A DNA stretch of 64,000 nt from Chryseobacterium indologenes. Its GTDB lineage: Bacteria > Bacteroidota > Bacteroidia > Flavobacteriales > Weeksellaceae. Below, piece after piece: positions 1-9,074 of the stretch (position 1 is its first letter; each line of letters opens with the position of its first letter). Under the pieces are notes generated by a model. That model did not search any database. It was not told where the DNA came from and was given only the letters and a program-made list of their open reading frames with translations. The stretch lies in NCBI RefSeq assembly GCF_002025665.1, contig NZ_CP018786.1, forward strand, positions 2,418,001 through 2,482,000, read 5' to 3'. A program made the position numbers and the translations under genes.

Positions 1-333
1 GCTGAAAAAGTAGAAAAAGATACCGAAGGTGTTTCTATTTCTGGAATTTGTGCTGTAGATCCTGAAATTATTTTTGAAAATAAAACCTTCTGTATTACCG
101 GAATTCTAAGCAGAGGCAACAGAAGTGAGCTGCAGAAGGCTATTACCAATAAAGGTGGGATTTCTGTGAATAGCATCTCCAAAAAGACAGATTATCTGAT
201 TATCGGGGATACGAACAATGCCTGCTGGAGTTATTCGTGCTATGGAAGAAAAGTGGAAAAAGCTTTAGATCTCAGAAAATCTGGGCACACCATTATTTTA
301 GTTCATGAGTTTGATATTTTTGATTCTATTTGA
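1..333 (+). CDS. BRCT-domain protein, C-terminal part (5' end outside window)
   Basis: The reading frame is open from base 1 to the TGA at 331-333, giving 110 residues with no start inside the window. From about residue 28 it reads as a BRCT domain of the type found in bacterial DNA ligase and in DnaQ-type exonucleases: a FCITG first strand, an R.E...AI..KGG helix, then SKKTDYLIIGD and a GRKVEKA helix. BRCT domains bind DNA ends or phosphoproteins. It lies 46 bp before the TerB-C gene on the same strand, so it is probably the first visible gene of the same operon. What lies upstream (an exonuclease domain is a common partner) cannot be seen. The BRCT call is firm; the role is inferred. Confidence 0.8.
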   Translation, partial: AEKVEKDTEGVSISGICAVDPEIIFENKTFCITGILSRGNRSELQKAITNKGGISVNSISKKTDYLIIGDTNNACWSYSCYGRKVEKALDLRKSGHTIILVHEFDIFDSI

Positions 334-379
334 AAAAGCTCTTCAGAATAGTTTATAATGATAACCCCACAAATACACT

Positions 380-1852
380 ATGTCGAACGATAAAGTTTCA
401 TCACCTACAGATCCTTTTATTATCGATGTTTCCGGAAATTCTGAAATTCCCATTGATTTTGGAAATGAAAATTTTATTGCTGTGAATCCTGAGGATCAAC
501 ATCGGTCTTATGATCCAGACTTATGGAAAATTGGTAAGAAATACAGCCGAAAACTTAATCTTAATGAGAATCAGACTGCCATACTCGATCCTTTGTCTTT
601 TTCTAATAATGTGTTCAACGAGATTGAATTTTGCAGAATACAAATTATAAAGCAGTTCTTAAGATCAATAGACTACCTTTATGCCAACTGTATTCCGGTC
701 AATAAATCATATGCAACTGTCATTGATGAATTGTCGGAAATCATCGTCTGTCTGCGTTATAACTATAAAAAAGACAGCCTGAACTACAGTTATATTTACA
801 GTTCTGTACAGACAGAAATTTTCAATCATATTTTAAAACTATGTGAAAATAATGTCCGTGAAGTGTATGGTATCAAAAGGAAAATAAATACTGATTTCAA
901 TTATACTGATCAGGATATTCTTTATCAGTACAATAAAAAAATCGTTTTAAAGCTTGAAAATTTCCTGATCGAAAATCAATTTCAGATTCTTGATGCGGAT
1001 TACAAAACCAATATTATTCTTAATGAAAATAATACCAACCGCTGGAAGTCAAAATTTGAACTGATTCGGGATGATTATTCTAATCCATTAGCCTTTGAGA
1101 GAGAAATTTTCAGACTGACAGATGTTAATATCAAAAATCCATCTGTAGATGCAATCTTTTTTGAATCTTCAAAATTTGTGGCAGAGCATGACAAAAATTG
1201 TGCATTGAGACTTTATATTCATTATTTAGAAAAGGATCTGAATTCTCCTAAATTTGATAAAAGGGAATTTCCGAAAAACATTCAGAAAAACCTGTTTTTT
1301 ACTAAAGAATTACTTTCTGACTTTGAAAAGATCCTGAATGATTTTATAGCTGACAGAAATATGAATGCAGCCCTTGAGAAAATCAGTCAGTTCTATCTTC
1401 CTAAAAGAAAGAGAATTAAGATTGATCATGATGCAATTAAAAATATTCAGGCACAACATTCTGAAACAGCGGATATATTAGGCCAGATTCTCAATGATGA
1501 CAGCGAAGAAGAAATACTTTTCGTACAGCAAACAGAATCTGTTGATGAAGAAGAATTAATAATAACCATTACTCCACAGATATCAGAAATTGAGGTTTGC
1601 AAATACAGGAATGATCTTCATTTAACCGATTTACAAAAAGATCTTCTTGACTTATTTGAAAAGCATAGTTTCAATATCCCACAGGAAGAACTTCAGGATT
1701 TTATTAAAATAAAAGGCCTCTTTATGGGTTCTACCATAGATTCCGTTAATGAATGCTGCTTTGAACTTCTTGATGATATTCTGATTGAAGAAGAAGACGG
1801 ATACTTTATTATAAACACAAATTATTATAAAAAACTTTTAAACAATGATTGA
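380..1852 (+). CDS. TerB-C domain protein of a DNA-processing/defence operon
   Basis: 490 residues, no signal peptide or membrane segment. The C-terminal 150 residues resemble the TerB-C domain: a KRKRIKID..AIKNI segment around 345-360, an acidic linker (DDSEEE) near 373, and a terminal helical unit where LTDLQKDLLDLFE is followed by a SVNECCFELLDD helix and an acidic strand. The N-terminal 330 residues are helical and not recognised; a classical TerB-N domain is not evident. TerB-N/TerB-C proteins were linked by comparative genomics to helicases and P-loop ATPases in DNA-processing or stress systems, and this is that context: the stop overlaps the next gene by 8 bp. Probably a scaffold or sensor for the two enzymes; that is inference. 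Confidence 0.65.
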   Translation: MSNDKVSSPTDPFIIDVSGNSEIPIDFGNENFIAVNPEDQHRSYDPDLWKIGKKYSRKLNLNENQTAILDPLSFSNNVFNEIEFCRIQIIKQFLRSIDYLYANCIPVNKSYATVIDELSEIIVCLRYNYKKDSLNYSYIYSSVQTEIFNHILKLCENNVREVYGIKRKINTDFNYTDQDILYQYNKKIVLKLENFLIENQFQILDADYKTNIILNENNTNRWKSKFELIRDDYSNPLAFEREIFRLTDVNIKNPSVDAIFFESSKFVAEHDKNCALRLYIHYLEKDLNSPKFDKREFPKNIQKNLFFTKELLSDFEKILNDFIADRNMNAALEKISQFYLPKRKRIKIDHDAIKNIQAQHSETADILGQILNDDSEEEILFVQQTESVDEEELIITITPQISEIEVCKYRNDLHLTDLQKDLLDLFEKHSFNIPQEELQDFIKIKGLFMGSTIDSVNECCFELLDDILIEEEDGYFIINTNYYKKLLNND

Positions 1853-3161
1853 CAATATTAAACCAAAAGAAGCTACTTCTATTATCAACTCTCTGGTAAG
1901 CGGTGTAGTACCTAAAATAGGAGTACAACATATTACCGTTGGGAGATCTGAAGAAATTAATGCTTTTATAAGTTCTCTGGATGATGTTAAAAACGGTCTC
2001 AGTCTGGTAAAATTCTGGATCGGAGATTTCGGAAGTGGAAAATCTTTTATGCTTCATCTTCTAAATACAGTGGCTTTAAAACAAAAATTTGTGGTAGCCA
2101 ATGCTGATTTCACACCGGATAACAGACTTTACTCTAATGATGGGAAAAGTGTAATCCTATATTCTGCGATTATGGACAATATTGCCATCCAAACGAAACC
2201 AGAAGGCGGTGCTTTGCAGACTTTACTTGAAAAGTGGATTGAGCAGGTGATTGCAAAAACAGCAGAAGAAAACCATTTATCCTTGTTAGAGATCCGAAAT
2301 GATCAGTACCTGGAGCTAATTCAGAATTCTATTATGAAAACAGTCAACGAAATTACAGAAGTGGGCGGTTTTGACTTTGGTTCTGCTATTGTTAAATACT
2401 ATGAAGGTTATATCAAAGGAGATGAATTATTGCGCAGAAATGCCCTGAAATGGTTGAAAGGAGAGTATAGCACTAAGACAGAAGCAAGACAGGATTTAGG
2501 AATCAGAGAAATCATCAATGATTCCAATTATTATGACATGCTTAAAAACTTTTGTAAACTTTTTGTAAGCATGGGTTACAGTGGTTTTATGATCAATTTG
2601 GACGAAGCCATCAACCTCTATAAAATTTCTACTATGGCTTCGCGTGAGAAAAACTATGAGAAAATTTTATCTATATATAATGATTGCTTTCAAGGGAAAG
2701 TAGCTAATCTTTTCATCAATTTTGCCGGAACAAAAGAATTTCTGGAAAACGAAAGAAGAGGTTTGTTTAGTTATAAGGCTCTGAAATCAAGACTGGAAGC
2801 CAATAAATTTGAAACTTCTGAATTCCGTGATTTTGCACAGCCTGTGATTAAGCTGATGCCTTTGAACCATAATGAAATATTTGTTCTGTTAAAAAAACTG
2901 AAACTTATTTTTGATTTTAACTATAAAATAGAACTGAATATTACAGATGAGGAGATTTCCACTTTTATGGAAGAAATTTTCAACAAACCAGGGGCCGCAG
3001 AATTCCTTACACCAAGAGAGGTGATCAGGGACTTTTTGAATATCCTTAATATTATCAGACAAAACCCGGAAGTTGATAAAAAAAGACTTTTTGGAGAAAT
3101 TGAAATCACAGATGAAAGACCAAGTGATCTTATTCTGTTAGACAGTATTGAAGAATTATGA
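1845..3161 (+). CDS. BrxD-like P-loop ATPase (DUF2791 type)
   Basis: 438 residues. Walker A is GDFGSGKS at 60-67 and Walker B is MINLDEA near 249-255, with the aspartate followed by glutamate as expected for an AAA+/STAND-like ATPase. The opening (ATSIINSLVSGVVPKIGVQHITVGR) and overall length match the BREX-associated ATP-binding family (BrxD, DUF2791). In BREX type 2 the same family is paired with an Lhr-like helicase (BrxHI), and here it also overlaps such a helicase by 4 bp (ATGA) and the TerB-C gene by 8 bp, so the three are translationally coupled. Likely an NTP-driven switch or loader that couples recognition to the helicase. The family call is good; the antiviral role is inferred from relatives. 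Confidence 0.78.
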   Translation: MIDNIKPKEATSIINSLVSGVVPKIGVQHITVGRSEEINAFISSLDDVKNGLSLVKFWIGDFGSGKSFMLHLLNTVALKQKFVVANADFTPDNRLYSNDGKSVILYSAIMDNIAIQTKPEGGALQTLLEKWIEQVIAKTAEENHLSLLEIRNDQYLELIQNSIMKTVNEITEVGGFDFGSAIVKYYEGYIKGDELLRRNALKWLKGEYSTKTEARQDLGIREIINDSNYYDMLKNFCKLFVSMGYSGFMINLDEAINLYKISTMASREKNYEKILSIYNDCFQGKVANLFINFAGTKEFLENERRGLFSYKALKSRLEANKFETSEFRDFAQPVIKLMPLNHNEIFVLLKKLKLIFDFNYKIELNITDEEISTFMEEIFNKPGAAEFLTPREVIRDFLNILNIIRQNPEVDKKRLFGEIEITDERPSDLILLDSIEEL

Positions 3162-5302
3162 CGGCTTTCAATTTACTTTCAGAACCAATCAGGAAATATA
3201 TCCGGGATAAAAAATGGGAAAGTCTTAGACCTATTCAGGAGGCATCCATTCAAAAAATCATTTCTACGGACAATAATTATATTTTAATATCAAGAACAGC
3301 TTCAGGGAAAACTGAGGCTGCTTTTCTACCTATTCTTTCTAAGGTGAATTTTAAAGAACAAGGTGTAAAAGTACTTTATATTTCACCACTTATTGCCTTG
3401 ATTAACGATCAGTTTCTCAGGGTAGAAAGTCTCTGCGAATATCTGGATGTTCCTGTCACAAAATGGCATGGTGAAGCTTCTAAAGGAGCTAAAGACAGAC
3501 TTTTGAAGAATCCGGAGGGCATTGTTCTTATCACTCCGGAATCTCTGGAAGCAATGTTTGTCAATAAACCTTATAATATACGCCATCTGTTCTCTGCCCT
3601 GAATTATGTGGTTATTGACGAAATTCATTCTTTTCTAGGTTCAGACAGAGGAACTCATTTACAATCTTTATTGAATCGACTTCAAAAAGTAAATGGTAAA
3701 AAGTTCAGTGTTGTCGGGCTTTCTGCAACGGTAAGTGATACAAATCAGTATATTGAGCTGAAAGAATTTTTTGGGGATAGTGAGCATACAAAAGTTATTA
3801 GAGATACTACTCCAAAACCAATTAATGTGGTATTTAAATATTTCCCAGGCTCTGTTGAGGAACTGCCTTTGCCATTATTAAAAGACCTTTACATCCGAAC
3901 CAGAGAAAGTAAAGTTTTAATATTTCCCAATGCCCGTGGAAGAGTAGAAGAAGTTGCGGTGAAGTTGAAACAAATTTCAGAAAAAGTAGGGGGACACAAA
4001 AATTATTTTTCACATCATTCTTCTGTAGATAAAGAAGTTCGTGAATATGTTGAGTTTTTTGCTAAAAATTCAACGTTACAGAATTTTTGTATTTCCTGTA
4101 CTTCAACATTGGAATTAGGAATAGATATTGGTAATGTAGATGAAGTGGTACAGATTGATGCTACCCATAGTATTGCTTCACTTATTCAGCGTGTAGGAAG
4201 AAGTGGTAGAAGAGAAGGTAAAGCCAGTAATTTATTCCTGTATGCAACAGAAACATGGAGCTTATTACAGTCTCTGGCATGTTGGATGCTCTATCAGGAA
4301 CATTATATAGAGCCTGTTTATATCAACAAAAAGCCATATGATGTAATGGTTCATCAGCTTTTATCTATTGTTAAAAGCTCTTCCGGAGTTTCTTTATCTA
4401 AGCTTGTAGAAGAAATGAAAGGAAATTCTGCCTTTACAGAAATTAGTATAGAAGAAACAGAAGAAATCATCAGCCATCTTATTGCTATTGATTTTTTTGA
4501 AAAACTAGGAAATGAATTGATCATTGGTATAGATGGAGAAGAAGTGGTAAACACGAAAGAGTTCTACAGTCTTTTTAGTACTCCTGTGTTTTTTAAAGTA
4601 GCCAGTAACGGAGTGAAAATTGGAGAATTACCTTTAACTCCACAAATAAGAATAGATGAAAATATTTATCTTTCTGCTAAAATATGGAGCATAAAAGATA
4701 TTGATTATCAGACAAAAAAAATAGAGGTAATCCCTGCCCGAGATGGTAAGAAACCTAAATTTTTCGGAGATGCTGCGGATACAGTTCATCAGATCAGAGA
4801 AAAAATGTTTGAAATACTTATTTCTAAAGAACAATATGAATTTCTGGATGATGTTGCTCAACAAATCATTATTCTTTTACGAAGTGAATTTTCTTCTTTT
4901 ACCATCAGTGATTTCAAAAAGGAAAGACCTTTGTTGGAGCATAATGAAAAGCTTACTTTTTATTCTTTTACAAGTTCAAGAATTAACCGTACTATAGAAT
5001 TGTTATTGAATAGTCTGAATATAGAGAATGTATTGGATCCTCAAAAAAGTGCTTTTGAAATAGAAAACTATACCACAGAAGAACTAAAAATAGCCTTCAT
5101 TAGTTCTGATATAGAGCAAAATATTAATAAAATACTGAATGATTTATTAGAAAACAGACCTGAAATTATTGATTTTTCTAAGTGGGGGAAATATCTTCCT
5201 ATATCTTATCAGGTGAAATTATTAAAAGAAAAATATTTCGATTTTGAAGGCTGTAAGAATTATCTTCAGGACTTGAAAATAATAAAGAATAAAGAGCAAT
5301 AA
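3158..5302 (+). CDS. Lhr/BrxHI-like superfamily 2 DEAD/DEAH helicase
   Basis: 714 residues with all main SF2 motifs: Q-like RPIQ at 24-27, motif I ASGKT at 48-52, motif II DEIH near 153-156, motif III SAT near 189, and motif VI QRVGRSGR near 344-351. GVSLS-type segments and a long helical C-terminus follow. The DEIH box and early ATP loop place it with Lhr-type helicases, as in BrxHI of type 2 BREX, but it is much shorter than full Lhr. It is the last gene of the trio and ends just before a strong hairpin terminator. Its role is probably DNA or DNA:RNA unwinding or translocation within the module. Catalytic motifs are intact, so it should be active. Confidence 0.85.
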   Translation: MTAFNLLSEPIRKYIRDKKWESLRPIQEASIQKIISTDNNYILISRTASGKTEAAFLPILSKVNFKEQGVKVLYISPLIALINDQFLRVESLCEYLDVPVTKWHGEASKGAKDRLLKNPEGIVLITPESLEAMFVNKPYNIRHLFSALNYVVIDEIHSFLGSDRGTHLQSLLNRLQKVNGKKFSVVGLSATVSDTNQYIELKEFFGDSEHTKVIRDTTPKPINVVFKYFPGSVEELPLPLLKDLYIRTRESKVLIFPNARGRVEEVAVKLKQISEKVGGHKNYFSHHSSVDKEVREYVEFFAKNSTLQNFCISCTSTLELGIDIGNVDEVVQIDATHSIASLIQRVGRSGRREGKASNLFLYATETWSLLQSLACWMLYQEHYIEPVYINKKPYDVMVHQLLSIVKSSSGVSLSKLVEEMKGNSAFTEISIEETEEIISHLIAIDFFEKLGNELIIGIDGEEVVNTKEFYSLFSTPVFFKVASNGVKIGELPLTPQIRIDENIYLSAKIWSIKDIDYQTKKIEVIPARDGKKPKFFGDAADTVHQIREKMFEILISKEQYEFLDDVAQQIIILLRSEFSSFTISDFKKERPLLEHNEKLTFYSFTSSRINRTIELLLNSLNIENVLDPQKSAFEIENYTTEELKIAFISSDIEQNINKILNDLLENRPEIIDFSKWGKYLPISYQVKLLKEKYFDFEGCKNYLQDLKIIKNKEQ

Positions 5303-5309
5303 TAAAAAA

Positions 5310-5336
5310 AGCCGGACTCAGCCCGGCTTTTGCCTT
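5310..5336. terminator. Bidirectional rho-independent terminator
   Basis: AGCCGG at 5310-5315 pairs with CCGGCT at 5323-5328, with A-runs on the left and TTTTG...CTTTT on the right. It lies between the converging helicase gene and the crp/fnr-type gene and can stop transcription from both sides. Confidence 0.85.
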
Positions 5337-5930
5337 TTAATAATAAATCTTCCCGCGTTCTATTTTCAAAATTTGATCCTTTTCCATATGTTTTATGGTT
5401 CGTATAACTGTTTCTACACATAATCCGGTAAGTGAAGCAAGCTGTTGGCGGGTAAGGGGAATCTGGAAAGAATAAGGGGTTTTATCGTCATGGTAGCTTT
5501 TCAGATAATCCATCAGGAGTTTTAGTTTGGAAACAGGGTTTTGGAATGAAAGATTATAAAGCATGATATATTTATAATACATTCTTTCAGCGAGACATTG
5601 ATAAACATTTAATGAAATTTCAGGGTTATTCCGGAGCAGCTCCATAAAGTTCTGTCCCGGCATTATAAAAATACTTGAATCTACCATTGCAACAGCGTTC
5701 ATAGGATAAGGTCTGTTGACAAAAAGTAAGGATTCTCCAAAGCTATGACCATCTGAGAATATATTTTGGATAAACTCTTTCCCGTTTTCTGTATAATTAT
5801 TGAGTTTAATTTTACCTTTTTGAATCTGGTAATAATATATTGGTGACTCTTCTTCACGGAAAATAATAGCTTCTGCTTTATAGTCTTTAATTTCTGCTCC
5901 AAACGAGATGAGTAAATTTTCAGGGATCAT
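5337..5930 (-). CDS. Crp/Fnr family transcriptional regulator
   Basis: 197 residues. An N-terminal cyclic-nucleotide-binding-type beta barrel (about 15-115, with a GHSFGES turn) is joined by a dimerisation helix to a C-terminal winged helix (about 150-195; LTRQQLASLTGLCVETVIRTIKHMEK is the recognition region, given here only as a position guide). No cysteine cluster for an Fe-S centre is present, so oxygen sensing of the FNR type is unlikely. The upstream region holds a near-perfect TTGAT-N4-ATCAT site at 6101-6114, which suggests autoregulation or control by another family member. It converges on the helicase gene and shares its terminator. Confidence 0.88.
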   Translation of the reverse strand: MIPENLLISFGAEIKDYKAEAIIFREEESPIYYYQIQKGKIKLNNYTENGKEFIQNIFSDGHSFGESLLFVNRPYPMNAVAMVDSSIFIMPGQNFMELLRNNPEISLNVYQCLAERMYYKYIMLYNLSFQNPVSKLKLLMDYLKSYHDDKTPYSFQIPLTRQQLASLTGLCVETVIRTIKHMEKDQILKIERGKIYY

Positions 5931-6040
5931 AGTTGTTATTTATTTTCAGCTAAAATTTTAAATATCTCTTTGAGAGATTGCCTGATGCTTCAAAATTTTA
6001 TAGTAATAAAGGAACACCCATTTTATTTATTTCTCCTATG

Positions 6041-6065
6041 ATGTGGTACCATTCATATACCACAT
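6041..6065. promoter_or_regulatory. Inverted repeat ATGTGGTA-N9-TACCACAT
   Basis: A perfect 8-bp dyad with a 9-bp spacer in AT-rich non-coding DNA. The same half-site recurs about 190 bp further right, so it is more likely a protein binding site than a terminator. The regulator is unknown; the HTH protein encoded at 6523 is the nearest candidate. Confidence 0.5.
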
Positions 6066-6100
6066 ATATTTAGTTTTTTCCGATAAATAGGTTGAAAACA

Positions 6101-6114
6101 TTGATCGAGATCAT
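6101..6114. promoter_or_regulatory. Crp/Fnr-type operator
   Basis: TTGATCGAGATCAT matches the TTGAT-N4-ATCAA consensus at 9 of 10 fixed positions. It lies 170 bp upstream of the crp/fnr-type start at 5930. Confidence 0.5.
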
Positions 6115-6222
6115 AAAAAGTTAACGGAATAACAGACTACATTTACTTCCTATCAAAACAGAAACGCAAATAATGGGAAACAAGTTGATAAAAGCAATTA
6201 TGATATTTCGACTCAATATATA

Positions 6223-6246
6223 ACGTGGTATCTATGTGGTACACGT
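6223..6246. promoter_or_regulatory. Tandem GTGGTA half-sites within an ACGTG/CACGT dyad
   Basis: ACGTGGTA at 6223-6230 and ATGTGGTA at 6234-6241 are direct repeats 11 bp apart, one helical turn. The outer ACGTG (6223-6227) and CACGT (6242-6246) form an inverted repeat. This arrangement looks like an operator for a dimeric regulator. Confidence 0.45.
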
Positions 6247-6522
6247 ATTTAATAAAATTTTAATCATTTTCTCTTTCTTTGCCTGTATAAAAATGGAAAG
6301 AAATTCATATGTGTAATTTTTTTAACATAATCATTCAATAAATGCGGGCTATACATCATCAATCGTTGCGTAATATTGATTAAAAGCTATAGAATTTTGA
6401 ATACATAAAAATTATTTTGTTCCCAATGTTGATTCGGTAAAACACAAATTGAACAGTGAAAAAAAGACTTTGTACAGATTCACAAGAGATGTGGCATCTG
6501 AAATAAGAGATGAAAAAGTATT

Positions 6523-6864
6523 ATGAAAAATAGAAAACCTGAAACTAACTTAGAGGATTTAACCCAAAAGATTCTTGTACAAGACGAAATAATGGCATTA
6601 GCCAAAAGCAATTCCCCTCGTCTCTTAAATAAATTCCGACTGGTTTATCCCGATTTTTTTAAAAAGTTATCTGATATACAGCCTTCCCTTAAAAATTCTG
6701 AACTGATCTTTTGTATTTACCTTAAGCTCAATATGACTACCAAGGAAATTGCAACCTGTATTTTTGTTACCCCAAAAGCAATACAAAACAGGAAAAACAG
6801 GATCAGAAAAAAACTCAATATTCCTTCTGAATTTGATATCTATAAATGGTTTAATGAAATTTAA
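6523..6864 (+). CDS. Small LuxR/GerE-type helix-turn-helix protein
   Basis: 113 residues. The C-terminal half (about 52-108) fits the GerE/LuxR helix-turn-helix seen at the C-terminus of many Bacteroidota regulators: a YPDFFKKL segment, a SELIFCIYLKLN helix, MTTKEIA, and the recognition helix TPKAIQNRKNRIRKKL. The N-terminal 50 residues form a predicted helix without TPR or receiver domain, so this is a stand-alone DNA-binding module or the remnant of a larger regulator. It is preceded by an unusually long 592-bp region rich in operator-like repeats and converges on the MBL gene. Its target is unknown. Confidence 0.7.
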   Translation: MKNRKPETNLEDLTQKILVQDEIMALAKSNSPRLLNKFRLVYPDFFKKLSDIQPSLKNSELIFCIYLKLNMTTKEIATCIFVTPKAIQNRKNRIRKKLNIPSEFDIYKWFNEI

Positions 6865-6878
6865 ACCATTTTTTATAT

Positions 6879-7610
6879 TTAAACTTCTACTACAGATTTC
6901 TCCAGATCATGATACAAAAGAATTTTCCAGTTGTTCTCTCTTGCTTCCTTTTCCCATGTAAGTCTTAATTCCATTGCTTTTCTGCCATCGAAATCACTTT
7001 TATAGGCTAAATGATATTTTAAATAAGAAGCCTGCGGAAGATCATCAGCTCCATAAAAAACAGTTTCCCCATTTTCCCTGATCCAGAACACCTGCATAAA
7101 AGGAGTATGTCCGCCAACTACTTCATATGAAATTTCGTCTGTGATCTGTCCCTGATCTTCATTCATCCATATGATATTAGGAAGCTGAATTAGTTTTTCC
7201 AGCACATCAAAATCAAAAGAAGGATTTCCTTTCTTTTCCATTGCAAAATCCAGTTCACGTTTCTGAATATAAATCTGAGCATTGGGAAAAGCAGCCTCAA
7301 AACCATTTTCTGTAAGCTTTACAGCTCCTTCAATATGATCTTTATGAAGATGGGAAAGCAATAACTTTGTGATCTGTTCAGGACGAATATTTTCCTTTTT
7401 AAGAATTTCTGAAACCATTGTATTTCTGGATTCATTTTTCCAGCCAATCCCAGCATCTAAAAGGATAAAATCATTTTCAGTAATGATAAGAAATGGCTGA
7501 ACAGACATTTTGATTCCTCCGATTGTATCAAAATTTTCTTCTGTTAAAAGCGTAAAGTCTTTGGTTTTGCTTGCAGAAAAATTGCCTTCTTTAAGTGGAA
7601 TAATTTTCAT
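6879..7610 (-). CDS. MBL-fold metallohydrolase
   Basis: 243 residues from the ATG at 7610. An in-frame ATG at 7655 would add 15 residues, but MKIIPLKEG is the usual family start and an AAGGAAA sequence lies just upstream of it. The metal site HLHKDH is at about residues 87-92; further ligands are GGHTPF, the aspartate in YGADDLP and the late histidine in LLYHD. LLDAGIGW precedes the metal loop, as in AHL-lactonase-like members. Substrate cannot be told from sequence; a hydrolase for lactones, thioesters or similar small molecules is likely. Cytosolic. It converges on the small HTH gene with a 14-bp gap. Confidence 0.82.
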   Translation of the reverse strand: MKIIPLKEGNFSASKTKDFTLLTEENFDTIGGIKMSVQPFLIITENDFILLDAGIGWKNESRNTMVSEILKKENIRPEQITKLLLSHLHKDHIEGAVKLTENGFEAAFPNAQIYIQKRELDFAMEKKGNPSFDFDVLEKLIQLPNIIWMNEDQGQITDEISYEVVGGHTPFMQVFWIRENGETVFYGADDLPQASYLKYHLAYKSDFDGRKAMELRLTWEKEARENNWKILLYHDLEKSVVEV

Positions 7611-7781
7611 GCTGCAAATTTCCTTAATATTTCTAATATTTAAAAGGTTTTTCATCGATATATATGATCAATAAAAACAATCATAGAGGCAGAATACTGA
7701 AATCATTCTACTTATCGCAGCATTACTGATTATTCATAAGGATGTAAAAGATAAGACCGGAAATTTTCTTTTTTTAATGAT

Positions 7782-7822
7782 TATATTTGATCTCTTAAAA
7801 ATCTGACGATCTGCTGTCAGAT
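7782..7822 (+). promoter_or_regulatory. Possible promoter and dyad upstream of MFS gene
   Basis: TATATTTG at 7782-7789 matches the Bacteroidota -7 consensus TAnnTTTG, though no clear -33 TTG is present. It is followed by ATCTGAC (7801-7807) and GTCAGAT (7816-7822), a 7-bp inverted repeat inside the leader, 33 bp before the start codon. Confidence 0.35.
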
Positions 7823-7854
7823 GACTTTCAATTCAAATAAAAACTTTATACGTA

Positions 7855-9039
7855 ATGCAGGAGAGTTCTTCCTATGGTATTTCCCGGACGGTCATCTGGC
7901 TTATGGCCGTTATTTCCGGGCTTGTAGTCGCCAACAATTATTATAATCAGCCTTTATTGGCACTCATCTCTGAAGAACTTCAGGTTTCCGAAAGTGCTGC
8001 AAGTAAAATTTCTGTCCTTACACAGATTGGCTATGCATTAGGATTGCTGCTGATTGTTCCTTTGGGAGATAAGTTTTTCCGCAAGAAATTAATTTTAATT
8101 GATTTGTGTCTGGTTTTCGGTTCACTTTTATGGATGACTTTTGCTACTCAGTTGTGGATGCTGTATGCAGCCAGTTTACTGATTGGAGCTACATCGGTTA
8201 TTCCGCAATTATTTGTCCCGATTGCAGCTGAGCTTTCATCTGATAAAGAGAAATCAGCCAATATTGGGCTGGTTATGTCCGGATTATTGTTGGGAATCCT
8301 TCTTTCCCGTTTTATAGGGGGAATAGTAGGGGAAGTCTGGGGATGGAGAGCCATGTTTGGAATTGCAGCAGGACTGATGATCCTTGTTTGGTTAGCTGTT
8401 TATAAAATGCTTCCAGAGCTGTCTCCCAATTTTAAAGGAACTTATAAAGAGCTGATGCGTTCTGTAGCCCAACTTGCCAAAACACAACCGATTCTTCAGC
8501 TGGCATCCTTCCGTGGAGCAATGGCATTTGGATCAATGTGTGCTTTGTTTACCACATTAGTTTTTCATATGGAAAAGCCACCTTTTAATGCAGGATCTTC
8601 TGTAGTTGGGAGCTTTGGATTAGCAGGTGCTGTAGGAGCTTTAGCCGCAGCCAAAGTGGGAAAGCTTCAAAAGTATCTGGATATTAACCGGATAATATTG
8701 TACTCTTTATTGATTGTAATAGCAAGCTGGGGGTTTACTTATTTTGCCGGAGAAACCTATTGGGGGCTGATTGTCGGAGTAATTCTTGTAGATCTGGGAG
8801 TACAGTCAAGTCACATTATGAACCAGACCAATTATTTCCTTATCAAATCAAATGCTGTTAATAGACTGAATACCGTTTATATGGTGTCTTATTTTATCGG
8901 AGGATCACTGGGAACCTGGCTGGCTTCTATTGCCTGGCAAAAGGCTCAATGGACCGGTGTATGCTTCGTAGGAACGGCCTTTGGAGTTCTGGCTCTGATA
9001 GCGCACATCCTGTTTTGTAAAAAAGTAAATAAAGCATAA
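7855..9039 (+). CDS. MFS transporter
   Basis: 394 residues with about twelve hydrophobic helices and the A-like loop GDKFFRKK after TM2 (near 62-69). The fold is that of the MFS_1/DHA1 drug-proton antiporter group. It is monocistronic: it has its own leader and ends at one of the strongest terminator hairpins in the window. The convergent neighbour is an HxlR regulator. Substrate is unknown; a small-molecule exporter is the likely role in the inner membrane. Confidence 0.82.
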   Translation: MQESSSYGISRTVIWLMAVISGLVVANNYYNQPLLALISEELQVSESAASKISVLTQIGYALGLLLIVPLGDKFFRKKLILIDLCLVFGSLLWMTFATQLWMLYAASLLIGATSVIPQLFVPIAAELSSDKEKSANIGLVMSGLLLGILLSRFIGGIVGEVWGWRAMFGIAAGLMILVWLAVYKMLPELSPNFKGTYKELMRSVAQLAKTQPILQLASFRGAMAFGSMCALFTTLVFHMEKPPFNAGSSVVGSFGLAGAVGALAAAKVGKLQKYLDINRIILYSLLIVIASWGFTYFAGETYWGLIVGVILVDLGVQSSHIMNQTNYFLIKSNAVNRLNTVYMVSYFIGGSLGTWLASIAWQKAQWTGVCFVGTAFGVLALIAHILFCKKVNKA

Positions 9040-9074
9040 AAAGAAAAGTATTTTTTATCCTAAACCTATGTATT

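Larger units (their letters stand above)
5931..6522. other. 592-bp intergenic region with repeated operator-like motifs
   Basis: No convincing ORF on either strand. It separates the divergent crp/fnr-type gene and the small HTH gene. It holds the octamer ATGTGGTA at 6041-6048, its reverse complement at 6058-6065, ATGTGGTA again at 6234-6241, the variant ACGTGGTA at 6223-6230, and an FNR-type palindrome at 6101-6114. Confidence 0.6.

Noticed and set aside
1845..5302. Complete BREX system
   Set aside because: Only BrxD-like and BrxHI-like genes are present. BrxA, BrxB, BrxC, PglX and PglZ are not in the window.
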